DNA from: Macquaria australasica
Taxonomy: Eukaryota > Chordata > Actinopteri > Centrarchiformes > Percichthyidae
DNA: 64,000 nucleotides
Direction: 5' to 3'
Assembly: GCA_005408345.1 (NCBI GenBank)
Contig: SEMN01000581.1
Location: forward strand, 1 to 64,000
The stretch's first letter is position 1. Every line of letters starts with the position of its first letter. Below, piece after piece: positions 11,901-23,142 of this stretch. A model generated the notes under the pieces. It made no database searches. It saw nothing but the letters and a program-made list of their open reading frames with translations, and was not told where the DNA came from. The position numbers were made by a program, and so were the translations under genes.

Positions 11901-12260
11901 AGGGCCTGTGTCCATATAGCATTTTTTTTTTCAATTGTTCCCAATGAGGAGAGGCGTATCCAGCCGCCTAGAGAATAAGCACTGCACTGAGCACTCCACC
12001 TTTTTTGTGCGGCCGCTCCGAGCGCTTCTAGTTGAAAATCTCTGAACTTTTCAGAAAGGCTCTGGCGTTGTCACTGGCGCTTCTTTTCAGGCAACCAATC
12101 ATATATTAGATGGAGCTTGTCACCCTGGTAACCAAGAAAATGCAGGAGAAACGTGTTCTGGGTGTATCTGTCTGTCCTGAGCTTTATGAAATGTCAGACA
12201 GAGACAGAAAAGACATTTGTGGGAGCAGATGGGCCGGACACTGACTGTTGCTGGTGACTG
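11901..12260 (+). mobile_element. Truncated Harbinger-like element (left part)
   Basis: The block starts with AGGGCCTGTGTCCATA preceded by TTA. It passes through a T-run and a GCGGCCGC-containing segment and leads into a MADF-like coding remnant. I know this order from fish PIF/Harbinger-type elements, which carry a MADF/Myb-like accessory gene. No matching inverted right end was found, so the element appears truncated and its right boundary is approximate. Confidence 0.5.
12146..12241 (+). pseudogene. MADF-domain remnant
   Basis: Reading from 12146 gives about 32 codons in one frame with the pattern V-x-x-C-P-E-L-Y-E-M-S-D-R-D-R-K-D. This resembles the start of MADF domains (hydrophobic-x-x-P-E-L-Y-x...-R-D-x...-W). 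The usual tryptophan region following it does not align well and the frame closes soon after. MADF proteins are DNA-binding partners in Harbinger transposition. This is a short relic and the assignment is moderate. Confidence 0.45.
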
Positions 12261-15139
12261 TTGCTGACTGTTGCTTTTATCACCCTACACGTTGTTAGCT
12301 CTGTAGTCAGTCTAACCTGTTTGGTGCAGTTTAAAGAAACTGGTGCGTTTGTCCATTTGCTTTGTTACATTTAGGCTTGTGTGAAAGATGTCAATCAAAC
12401 TGATGAAGACCCAGCAACCAGAGTGAGACCACCTGACAACTCTTTATAATACAAAAGCAAGTACACAAAATGCAGAACTGCGCGATATTAGATATGTGAT
12501 TTTAGCATTAATTAAAGTTAAAGTTAAACTACTATTAAATCCTGCTGCTGATGTACACTTTCAAGAAAGCACTACATTTCTACTAAATCATCTGGTAACC
12601 ATGGTAACATGCGTGTATGCCCCCCATCGCATGATGTTTGGGATTTTACCTGCTCAATCAGAAAGTGAAAGGGAGTTGTGCTTGTGTCCTACTCCGTATA
12701 TTTTTGCAGTTCCTCAGTTCACAGTCTATGAAATGCCAGCTCCTGGTGCAGTCTCAACTACTAATGCTTTGTGACACCAGAGAAGATAAATAAACACAAT
12801 TCTGACTCTATATTATGCCAAAATGACCTCACAGCCCAGGGCTGTTCTTGCAGACTCGGTAAATTCCAAGCAGCGCATGAGGCCCAAGGTAATGCCTCAG
12901 GTTTGATGACTTTGTCCTGTCCATACTAAATGGTCAGTTAACCATTTATTCTCCTAATAACACTGGTGATTTCCAAAGACAGCATCTTAGTTGAGTTGAA
13001 TTTGAGTTGCAAATACTGCAATGTTTTCCCTTAAAATCAGAATAAGTAGGTTGCCAAGTAGGTTTTCACATACAGAATTTGCCTTGGTATGTTGGTGCAT
13101 AACAATAAACATTGTAAGTAGAAAATATAAAGAAAGATAAAGCAAGTACTGCATGTCAAGAAGCATAAATATGAAATATAAAATTAACAATAAAATGTGA
13201 AAAAATATTATAAAAAAAAATAAAAAAATAAAATCAGTATCAAATAAAAATATCAAAATCAATAAAAAATACCTCTACTTGGATAAGATTTGTTGCTAAA
13301 AATATAAAACAGCCTGCCCCAACATGTCAGAATGAAAAATGATGATGTGTAGTTAGACACATATCTGCAACTTGCACATTTGCATTTTGTGGTGGGAATT
13401 TTCATATTTACTGTCACATTATGCCTATTTCATCACTGACTTAGTTAACCATACAAGGTTGTGTGCCTCTTTCATCTCTTTGTGTGCAGGTTAGTTTGAC
13501 CTTCGGTGTGTAAGGCCTTAAATTAAGCATCCTCCCTTCTTCTGTTGGAAGATCCTATTTTTTCCTTCCCACAGAGATAAGATGGGGACTCTGTCTCTGG
13601 AGGAAGGAGGAAAGCGTTATAAGTAATGAGTACTAGTAATGTTTGAACTTAATTTTTTTTTATCATTGGTGGACATGAGCACCATATGCATACAAGAAAC
13701 TGTAGGCCTAATAAAACTCTGATAGAACTGTTTATTTCTGAATTCACTTTATTACAGAAATGTCATTGTATTTTGCAAAATGAGGTTCATATGAAGCACT
13801 TACCCAAACTTGATATCATTAAAAACATTGTGATCCCAGTCAAGTCTGTATTGTGAATTTCAAAACTGCACAGAGTTTGTTACTTTAATGTTTGTCTTAA
13901 TATGTCAGAGGCTTTCATGTCTATTCTGTGCACTCATATTAAGTTTAGATACCACAACAAGTTCACACATAAACATCAACCACAAAGCCAGCAGCTTGTA
14001 GCAATAAACTGCAGCTATGCATCTGTTTTTCTAACATAACTGATCTTTATTGATCCACAGCTGCCTACTAGCTCTGAATTCTGAGACTCAAACCTTAAAA
14101 CCATCTTGATCTGAGATGACATATGATGAGTTGTCCTGTTCCTGTGGGAGAAATGGTCTCGTAGTGCAAAAGACAATTTACCTCCTGGGTACAATAAGGC
14201 TGATCTTATCTTATTTATTTCACAGTACACTTTCTTCTACACAAGCCATGGTCCTCTGTCAAATATGTCCTGAGGGTCAATGACTGAAAAGAGGAGAGTT
14301 CAGACAGTTCACACTCTTCTTTAACACATTTCTAAGTGGAGTTTGGTACAAGTGCATTTTTCTGCAGCATTTTAACACAGCGTGCGTTACTAGCAACACT
14401 GCTGTTTCAAGCTAAAGTTTTAGCAAGCCATCAGGGGGCGCCGTGTGTCTGATTCAATATGAGAAGCTCGTATCGGCTCTGTCACACCTTGTTTTTCTCT
14501 AATATCTAAACCAAGTATTTGCTTTACATCAGATCTTGTGTATTGTTAGATGTGATTAGATTAAAGTAAACAGGTTTAAAAAAAAAAGATAAGTATTTAA
14601 TCCATTATACTTCATTTAAAACCAGGCTGTAGATAAGACAATTTTCAACACTTATTACAGTGAGTAGCCTAAAATTGTAATCAAAGCTACAATATGGCTG
14701 AAAGTGTCAAGCTTTTTAATGCCAAGGACACCCAAAATAGAGCACTGCCCTGCCACGGCCCCCCACCAATCAAACATAAGCTATCATCCACCCACATACT
14801 GTGCAAGACTAAGCACCATCTGATTTAGATAATACTGGTTTTGAATAACCACGATGTACCTGCATAACGTTTTATTGTGTTCATATTATTCAATTATTAC
14901 CCTCGTAAGAATTCAGATTCTGGCATTCTTTCTCAGCTGTGTGCAGTTTCTGTGCATGGGCCGTGTGATACGAGGCTATTCAGTAAGTGAATTCATATTT
15001 GTCAGTTTCTCCATTTTCTATAATCTCATCAGATCAGTTCACTTTACAAAGTATCACTACATTTGTTGCTGGGCTCTTCTTTTGAAAAATAAATGTTACT
15101 AAAGAAGTCTTAAAAGTCATTATATCTAGCAAGAAAATC
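12261..15139. other. Non-coding, mostly unassigned
   Basis: A diverged echo of the 9.8-kb MITE interior lies near 12.3-12.4 kb. An A/T-rich low-complexity stretch covers about 13,100-13,270. A polypyrimidine-CAG splice-acceptor-like site ends near 13,574 and is followed by a 14-codon ORF starting at the ATG near 13,580. There is nothing firm enough to call a gene. Confidence 0.45.
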
Positions 15140-15540
15140 GCTAAGTTGGCAATACTTGCTGTGTTTAGTGCTAATTAGCAAATGTTAGCCTGCTAACACG
15201 CTAAGATGGCGACCATGGTAAACACACAAAGCATCACCATGTTAACATTGTCATTGTGAGCGTTTGTTGTTGTTCTTAATGAGGTTAGGACCCCAGTCAA
15301 ATATCCAAATGTCAGTTTTAGGCTAACTATATTACTGTAAGTTAAGCTAAAGCAGTCTGACAGTTTGCTACTTGTGTAGCAGAATGTGGCTAAATCAGAA
15401 AGTTATGCAGTATCATGTTTTCAAGTGCCTTAGCTAAGTACAGTATCTTAGCTTGAGAAGGGACACTGAGGTAGACACAGGGTGCTAAAATAATCCTCTG
15501 ACATGCTGAAATCTGATGTTTTTAGCTAGCGACAGGCATT
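15140..15540. repeat. Dispersed GCTAAC-rich fish repeat fragment
   Basis: Contains 'gctaattagcaaatgttagcctgctaac', 'catgttaacattgtcattgtgagc' and similar GCTAAC/GTTAGC motifs. The same motif set appears at 56.7 and 59.5 kb and belongs, from memory, to the widespread fish repeat that also includes the 'accatgaattt' blocks of the 1-6 kb array. Confidence 0.55.
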
Positions 15541-17172
15541 TTGTTAGCATTTCAGCATATTGTGGCGCCAATTGTTTTCCCCTCCAGTGTGAGTGGTTTT
15601 TTTCCTTGTGCTCTGTCTCAGTGCATGTATTACTGTTCCTATTCTATCATGCTATTTTTAATGCACAAATAGAAGGAACTGGCGGGATTGCATGTCACTG
15701 TGAGTATACCTTATATGATTACATGTGAAAAATAAACTTGATTGATTGATTTGCAATGCTGACATTAGATGCTAAGCATGGCTGCAGAGTCTTGTTAAAT
15801 CAAATGTGAGTTTGTAAAAGAAAGAAAGAAAGAAATCACTATGCTCCCACAGGCACTCAGTGGCCCCATGCTGTGTGTCAGGAGAATTGTTTCCCTCCAT
15901 TGTTGTTGCCACTAGCCTCACCTTAATTGCCACAACCAGCTTACTGCTTGCCCCACATGCTAATAAATGATGAACAGACAGAGCTACAGACAAACACACT
16001 GGAACTGCAGAAAGCATTTAGTTATGTAAAAGTTTTTAAATGGTAACCTGCAGCAGTGGATTCAGTTTTAAAAGTAAATTCCCAATGGGTTTTGATGAAA
16101 GCTTCTTAGAAAGAATGAATAAGAAACACTTGAACTAGCAAAGCCATTGTTCTCTGTTTTGATTGGAATCCCACTTTACTACCTATCTATATAGGATACA
16201 TTGGAAAACATGGGGATTCATGCAGTTGATACATGGGTATTACTGAAATGTCTGGAAACTATAAACATCATATTGCCTTCATAAAATGATTTACAGTAAG
16301 TGGCTGTGGTTTCATTAACCCTTCCTGCAGCTAGTGGTGTCTGCTGAGCTGTTAAATGACTGTAATGAGGTCTATTGGGCAAAAAATAAAAACACATTAT
16401 GATGGGATGGGTGAATACATAAGCAGAGGGAAAAAAAGGCAGATAGAGTACAGACAGAAATATACATTTTTAAAATAATCATAAAGGCATTGTAACGACA
16501 CAATGATCAACAGTTACATTTCAACATAGTCATACCACCTATTATTGTGCCCTAATTTATCCCACCAAATTATGATGGTAAGATTAACCTTTTTACAGTA
16601 AAGGACTGAATTATTTTTTTCAGTGAGTTGGAAAGATATTTGTATTGATCCATCCACTGTAAATTCTCAACACTTCCTGTAGATGTCACATTAAAACCCC
16701 CCAGGAAAGAGAAGGATTATTCCACCTTAATCTGTTAGGTGGTTTTTAACATGCAACGTTCACACAGGAAGTTTTTATTGACTGTAGCATAATACAGAAT
16801 GCAAAAAATAAAAATAAAGAAATGATAATGATTTAATATTTAAAAAAATTAATACAAAAATGAAATAAATAATCAATACAGGTAAATATGAAAAACCTTT
16901 TCAGTTTGCATTAACAGTGAACAACATTAACAGCAAATTCAAATGGGAGCAGATCAGAAAACACAGAGGTTACTTACTAAAATGTGAAAAGGCATACAAT
17001 ATTAATACATAATCAGAGAAAATTTTAAATTAAGCCTTATGGCTCTCATATAAACCTATTTCAATTCAAGGACTAAGAGCGAGTCCACACATATGTGCAC
17101 TGGCCTCTATGAGTTGAAAAGTATATGTCAACAAAGGTGTGTGATGTCAGGTGTGCTCTGTTGTACTTGTGA
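15541..17172. other. Non-coding; includes (AAAG)n at 15818-15834
   Basis: Apart from a short AAAG tetranucleotide repeat and A-rich runs near 16,800-16,870, no gene or element boundary was recognised. Confidence 0.5.
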
Positions 17173-17239
17173 CCACACCCAGCCGTGATGTAGAGTAGTA
17201 CAATGGTGCCATGCTACATCACAGCTGCACAGGGTGTGG
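17173..17239. other. Imperfect hairpin of about 21 paired bases
   Basis: Left arm CCACACCC followed by AGCCGTGATGTAG pairs with the right arm CTACATCACAGCT, then, after a 5-nt bulge, GGGTGTGG. The loop is 20 nt. The inner arm matches 12 of 13 positions (C opposite A is the one mismatch) and the outer 8 bp match perfectly. It could be a miniature foldback element or a small-RNA hairpin precursor; the stem is shorter than a typical pre-miRNA. No function is assigned. Confidence 0.5.
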
Positions 17240-18214
17240 AAAAGGCATGTTGTCACCACTAATTGGCAGTGCAATCAGAATTATCAGACTGGGTGCAGTT
17301 CCTCTTTAAGGTAAATACGGCTTTAGGTCAAGATCTTAAAATCTTACAAGCGGTTTGGACTGAAATTTAACAAACACGTAGCTCCAGGTCCCAGAATCAG
17401 TCTGTTTTTCTTTTCTTTGTTTTTTTTTTTTTTTCCCAGAATTTGCCTCCGATCCAGATGCAGTATTTCCATTCCATTTTACTTTTTTTAATCGATTGCG
17501 TTGCATTTGGTGCCATCCTGCAATTCCAAGTCAGCTGCTGAACAAGTTTACATTCACTTGCTATTTAGTTGGAAAATCAAACTTGCAAGACGAGTGATAA
17601 ACCTAAACTGCAAATTGGAAATTTTCATTATGGGTGAAGGTTTGTGCTCTCTTCGGCCTTTGAGTTGAAAAATGGCTTGTTGGCATTGACAGCGTTCTGA
17701 CTTAAAGCCACTGGGCAATGCTGGCAGCAAGCAGGCTCATTAGCTTGTGGCTAGCAGGAGTCATTCATTTAAATAAGGAATGGCTAAAAATGATGAAGCA
17801 GTCTTCAAGGCAATGAAGGACGATGCGGAAACTTTTTGTTACTAGGGACTTTTTTTAAGATAAGAAGGATGCATCCAGTGATGCCAACCTGATTAAAGCT
17901 CCAAATGTAGTTATTCTCACTCAGAAGTGTAGCATATTTCCAGCCATTCCTGAAGTCTTATGCCTGTAACTGTACAATATACTTGCCTTTTATGCTCTCT
18001 TTCCATATATCTGTGCTTTTTTGCTGCCTTCACTTGCTACCTTCCTCTCCTTCTCTGCAGTAAAGCCCCGCAATCTCTCAAATATCCACTAATAAAAGTC
18101 TGGAGAATATGCTCCTTCCCTCCTCCGCTACACTTTGGCTGCAGAACGACACTTTATACGAAATGAACAAGTCTGAGTAATTGTGTCGGCCGGCATGCCG
18201 CATTCATCAACATG
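17240..18214. other. Non-coding, unassigned
   Basis: Contains a long T-run at about 17,418-17,434 and a strong splice-acceptor-like tract ending in CTGCAG near 18,060 ('cttcctctccttctctgcag'), with no supported exon after it. Confidence 0.45.
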
Positions 18215-18490
18215 CATATGGAGAGAGCGAGACAGGGAGGGACAGACATGGAGGGATGGGAGAGATAGAGACCAGAGACCATCAGGCAGAATGAGATGTC
18301 AGTCATAAAAAAATAGAAAAGAGGAGGGGAGCGAAAAGGTTAGGGAGAAATAGTGGGAGAGTTAGGAACAAAGGAAGAGGAGACAGGAGAGGTCAACGGG
18401 AGGCTGCCAGCAAATGAGCAAGTGAAGAAAAAAGAGACAGAAGGGAAAAAGACAGTGTAGGAGGAGCAGGAGATGAAGGAGGAAGGTCAG
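18215..18490. repeat. Purine-rich low-complexity tract
   Basis: About 275 bp of GA/GGGA-rich sequence (gagagagcgagacaggga..., aaaagaggagggg...). It creates long shadow ORFs rich in S, L and H on the opposite strand. Such tracts can form triplex or regulatory DNA, but nothing specific can be shown here. Confidence 0.75.
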
Positions 18491-19597
18491 TGATGAAGTG
18501 GCAGACAGGCTGCCAGGCTCCCCACAGCTCTGACTCACAGACTGATGGACTGGGTGGATGGAAGGGGAGGGGAAGAAGAATGGATGGCATGGAGACAGGA
18601 TGGGGGGGATGGCTGACTTGCTCACCTAGAGAGTCAGAGCAGGAGGTTTTGGAGTCGTTCCTAGAAAATATAAGCGAGGCTACTGTATTTGGAGTAATAA
18701 TAAAGGGCCTATAATGATTGCTGGACATACATGGGCTGGCAATGTTGATCTGTTTTCTGACATGGCTGCTCCAAATTGAACTTGATTTAGCACTGTCAGC
18801 ATGACTTAACATTGTTTAAAGCATAGACTGTATATAAAGATGGACAACATGACAGCGTAGCCAAAACATCTTTAGTGGAAGATAACGGTGTGTTTCTCCA
18901 AGGATAACGCACCATACTATATATACAATAGCCATACCTGGAACAAATACAATAGCTATAAATGAAAACAAGTAACAGTGAGACCTGAATGAATTGTGAC
19001 ATGAAAAACTTGAAAACTCAGTTGTTTGAAAATTATCTGTCCTAACCTTCAGTTCTTGAATTGAAGTGGACAACTGGATTTCCTAGAACAGGGACGTGGT
19101 TGTATATGCACTGTGGTCGCACACTACACAGGAGTGAGCACCTTTCACAAAAAAGTCAAATGCCCCCTGGTGGAATAGCGGTGAAAACACAATGAGCTTT
19201 GTTGATGTAAGTTCTAGATTAGGCGTGTTGGCGTGTAGACGTTTGCGGCAGAGCGCCAAATGTAACATGCGCTCCACTTACAACGCGTACTTATATGCAC
19301 GCCTAGTTATCTATCAAACTGTAAGGTGTAGTGTGTTATGTGTGCATATGAGATTACCTGTACAGGTAAGTGTGGCGTATGTTGCACGAAATCAGGTGTA
19401 GCATATGTTACGCGCACGCGTCCCGGCCAATTTGTGTGAACGCCACATCTATATGAAATGACCACCACTGTAAGTCTATATCTAATTGTTGGCATGTGTT
19501 CAGAGGTTTGGTCGGATCTTAGCCGTCTTAAGTAGGCGCCAGTGAGGCATTTGACATTAGTTGGCTGAATCGTTTGATACATAGGGTTGCACACACC
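18491..19597. other. Non-coding, unassigned
   Basis: Several overlapping ORFs of 60-107 codons on both strands lack any recognisable domain and overlap each other heavily, as expected by chance. Confidence 0.5.
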
Positions 19598-19598
19598 A

Positions 19599-19625
<27 letters not shown>
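19598..19625. repeat. (AC)n microsatellite
   Basis: About 14 uninterrupted AC units. Confidence 0.95.
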
Positions 19626-19630
<5 letters not shown>

Positions 19631-19757
19631 TTGCTAGAGAGAGAGTGTTACTTGGAAAGATCAGTTTTGATCAGGAATATATAATTGTTACGAATTTCAT
19701 GCAGAATTTGTGGTTGTATATCGACGTAGCCAACTGTTGTATCAGTTTTGCGATCAG

Positions 19758-19975
19758 CAATGGTGGAAAGTACATTTACTTACTTAAGTACAATTGTGAG
19801 GAACTTGTATGTTACATTATTCGTATAATCCACTACATTTCATTAGGAAATATTGTACTTTTTATTGCACTACATTTATCTCGAGCTGGAGTGACTAGTT
19901 ACGTTCCAGATTAAGATTTTATAAACACAACCTATGATCAATTTATATAATATGATAGTTATAAATGTAACTATC
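19758..19975 (+). repeat. Dispersed fish repeat ('ggtggaaagtacatttact' family)
   Basis: The sequence opens 'aatggtggaaagtacattta', continues through 'ttgtactttttattgcactacatttatct' and ends near 'cagattaagattttataaa... tatgatca'. This order matches, from memory, a very common repeat in percomorph genomes. It is non-coding; classification beyond that is not attempted. Confidence 0.6.
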
Positions 19976-20002
19976 CAACAGTATATAGTTAAAATTAGCT
20001 CC

Positions 20003-20043
20003 ACTTACATACGTAAGTTATAAATCAACTTACGTACGTAAGT
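20003..20043. other. Pair of TACGTA-centred palindromes
   Basis: 20028-20043 is a perfect 16-bp palindrome (ACTTACGTACGTAAGT). 20003-20018 (ACTTACATACGTAAGT) is the same with one changed base pair, 25 bp upstream. Confidence 0.8.
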
Positions 20044-20189
20044 GAAAATAAGTCAGAGTTTCCTTTTGGTTTCACACGGTGTGGGGAATAAAAGTTAAAT
20101 AGCATAGCTTAACATTTCTAATGATTGTTTGACGAATCACTGGAAGTCTGATGAAGTGTACAACTGTATAAAACATGTACTCAGACAGT

Positions 20190-20945
20190 ATTAATGAGCA
20201 CAAGCAGCATAACAAAACAGATGGAAAAACATCAAAGCATGACTAGCAGCAGAAAGCACGTATAGCCAATGGAAAAACCCATCAGAGCATGACTAACAGC
20301 AGAACAGATGCTTTAAGTTCTCACATACGTGTCTACATAAGCAATAGCACGAATAGCAAATGGAAAAACCCAAAGTAAGGTAAACAGTAAACATATCTAA
20401 AGGACATGGAAACAGGTGCTTAAATAAGCACTAAGGGACATGGGGAACACCTAGGATACTGAAGCAGCATGTTTTTTAAAAAATAGACTCAGCACTATGA
20501 GTAGACACCATTAGTTACTGGCCCATGAAGGTGAGCCTTTGGGATTTGGAAAACACCTAGCAGTTGACACGATTATCTACCATAAACCAAGTAGATCAGA
20601 TTTCTCGGAGCATGAACCATCGAGAAAATGACACCATTATTTCTCAATTACAGGAGAATGGGTAAAAAAGAAAAATAATGGTGTCTGACAGAAATAGTAG
20701 CTCAAGGTCAAGAGGAGGTACTAAAGTTGTGAAACCACAGAAGGAGGTGTAACAGAAAGAGTATAAAAGGCAGGATTTGTGCACTGTATAGTCAGTCGTT
20801 CCATGGAAGGACTCATGTTTGCTGTACTGCTTGCTTTGCTTGAACAGTAAACTTTGCTCTCATCTGAACTCTTTTTGACTCAGTGTTTTTTATTAGTGAC
20901 TGTTAGTCTTTAAAAGTGTGGTGAAGATCCTGAAGACATCCGGCC
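20190..20945 (+). mobile_element. Solo-LTR-like block (LTR retroelement), tentative
   Basis: The block has the internal order expected of an LTR. A U3-like region carries three direct copies of a 'aatggaaaaac(c)ca... gcatgact' motif (near 20,222, 20,269 and 20,360). A TATA box follows (gagtataaaagg near 20,760), then a short transcribed-type segment with AGTAAA and T/G-rich sequence (about 20,848-20,900). A 13-bp perfect inverted repeat (20630-20642 with 20673-20685) also lies in the U3-like part. No second LTR, primer-binding site or gag/pol coding was found, and the TG/CA ends are not resolved, so boundaries are approximate. Confidence 0.4.
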
Positions 20946-22711
20946 CAGCTTCTCGATTTTTCCTCCACAACGGGACATGAAGAGCGGTCTCCTGGGTGAA
21001 AGTCCTATGTTGTTTGACACATCCATCCACCCCAACTTCCTCCCTATGCGGACTTTGTCACTCTTTATAGGTCACCACCTAGAAATAAACGTAAATATGG
21101 GTCGTAATAAACTGCTTGCACAGGCGACCTATACGGCCGTATTTTTGAGGAGGACAGTCCGCTTTTGCTTAAGTAAAATATACTACTACTACTTCCATCA
21201 CTGGCTATACATATTGTTTATTCTTTACACCCCTGATAGCATTATATAAAAAATGTGATCAATAAAATCATCTGTTCTTCTTGTCGGAGTCAAGTTGTAA
21301 GCCCAACTGTGACTGTGACCACGTAACTGTCAAGTTTAATTAACAGACATTATAATGACAACCATCCCCTTCAACCCCTTAACACTCCCTTTAAATACTA
21401 ATTCTAAACAAAATCTAGCACTCACAGCCTAAAGGAACTTTTGAAATGATTCTAGGCCTTTAATGTTCTTTCTTTTGTTAGTGCAATTTGAAAAAGGTTC
21501 TGTCACGTTGCCATTGTGCCTCCCAGGACCATTTAGCAAAATCACAGTAATTCAAGACCTGTCATGGCTCCAGTTTTTAGGGGCCATGGCCTTTCTCACT
21601 TTAACTGCAGGGTTAATTGAGGTATTATCTTATTGACTGAAAGAGTTAGATTTTGTAAACGTTTTACATTTTCTCCAAACTTTAGACCAGCTGAGCGTGA
21701 AAGAAAAGGCTTTCTGATAAATAAAAAAAAAAGAAAAAAAAGAAATTACCTTGCAATGTATAAATGCCACTCTACTGTACATCTTGAGACTGAATGATGT
21801 GTTTTTCTGGTTGGCAAATATAGTCTATAAGTTTTAAATCCTTAATCTCCTTAACATGCTTCAAACATCTTGGGTAGCAGCCCTAACAGATCAAAGTGTT
21901 CCTTTAAACCCTGTTCCAGTCTGAATATTCATACCTATACATTAAGAGAGCACAGCAGGCATGATAGGTTGGCTGCATGTTCAAAGTGGAGCCTGATGAT
22001 GACTTATATTGCCTGTAGTTGTACAGCCCCCATACTTGACGCCACGCTTTTAAAAAGGGGAGGTTACGCTTATGCCACTGAAAAGAAAAAAATATATATA
22101 TTTATGTAATAAACTATACATGAAACCCTACCAAAGTTTAAAAACAACTAAAAGAGGAAATTGCCAAGAATTGCCAAGATGTGACATTAAAGGGAGCTGA
22201 GCACATTGAAACCATATCAGTGATTTATATGGCAACATTTTCCCTCCCTGTGATTGCAGCTCAAACTGTAAGAAAAATAAGATTAAGTCTTGTGATAGTC
22301 TAGATTTTTCTAATTACCAACAAATCTCATGAAAACTTTAATGCCAACAATAAATTGCCATACCACTCCATTGTTGTCCAAAAAACAATAAAAACACATC
22401 ACTGAGCAATAGCGTTGCACTGGGTGATCTTTCAACACCATGAACACACACACTGTCGTTTATTTAGACTCAATCCCGCATACACCTCCCTGCTGCCAGA
22501 AATCAACTTCAAACTCCAACTGTATTATTATCCTGACAGAATTTTTGTATTCTGTCAGATATGAAACACACAGGTCACATGAATGACAATGAACATCAAT
22601 CAATAGTCAAGGACGTAAAACAATATATTTATAATTTTAAAAGAAATTATATTTATAATTTTAAAAGAAATATATATATATATATATATAAATAATACAC
22701 AAGTGGAAGGT
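20946..22711. other. Non-coding; includes (TA)n at 22671-22691
   Basis: No gene recognised. Just before the TA run, a 24-bp AT-rich unit ('atatttataattttaaaaga...') is repeated twice. Confidence 0.5.
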
Positions 22712-23142
22712 TTAAGGAATAGTTTGACATTTTGGGAAATACACTTCTTCGCTTTCTTGCTGAGAATTAGATGAGAGGATTGATATTACACTCACGTCTG
22801 CACGATAAATATCGAACTATCGAGCCATTAACTGGTTAGCTTAACTTAGTTTAAAGACAGGAAACAGGGGTAAACAGTTAGCCTGGCTCTGCCCGAAGGT
22901 AACAAAATCTACCTACCAGCACCTCTAAAATCACCTCACTAATTAACATGTTTGTTTTTACCCGTACAAAAATGAGTAAAAATGAAACATTACTTTGTTA
23001 CCGGATATTGGATTTGTGCTAAGCTAAGCTAACTGCTGGCCGTATCTTCATATTTCTTGTACAGACATAAGAGTGGTATCAATCTTCTTATCTAACTGTC
23101 AGCAAGAAAGCTAATTATCGCATTTCCCAAAGTGTCAAACTG

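Noticed and set aside
18362..18812. Ser/Leu/His-rich minus-strand ORFs of 87 and 139 codons
   Set aside because: Complement of a purine-rich low-complexity tract; stop codons are depleted by composition.
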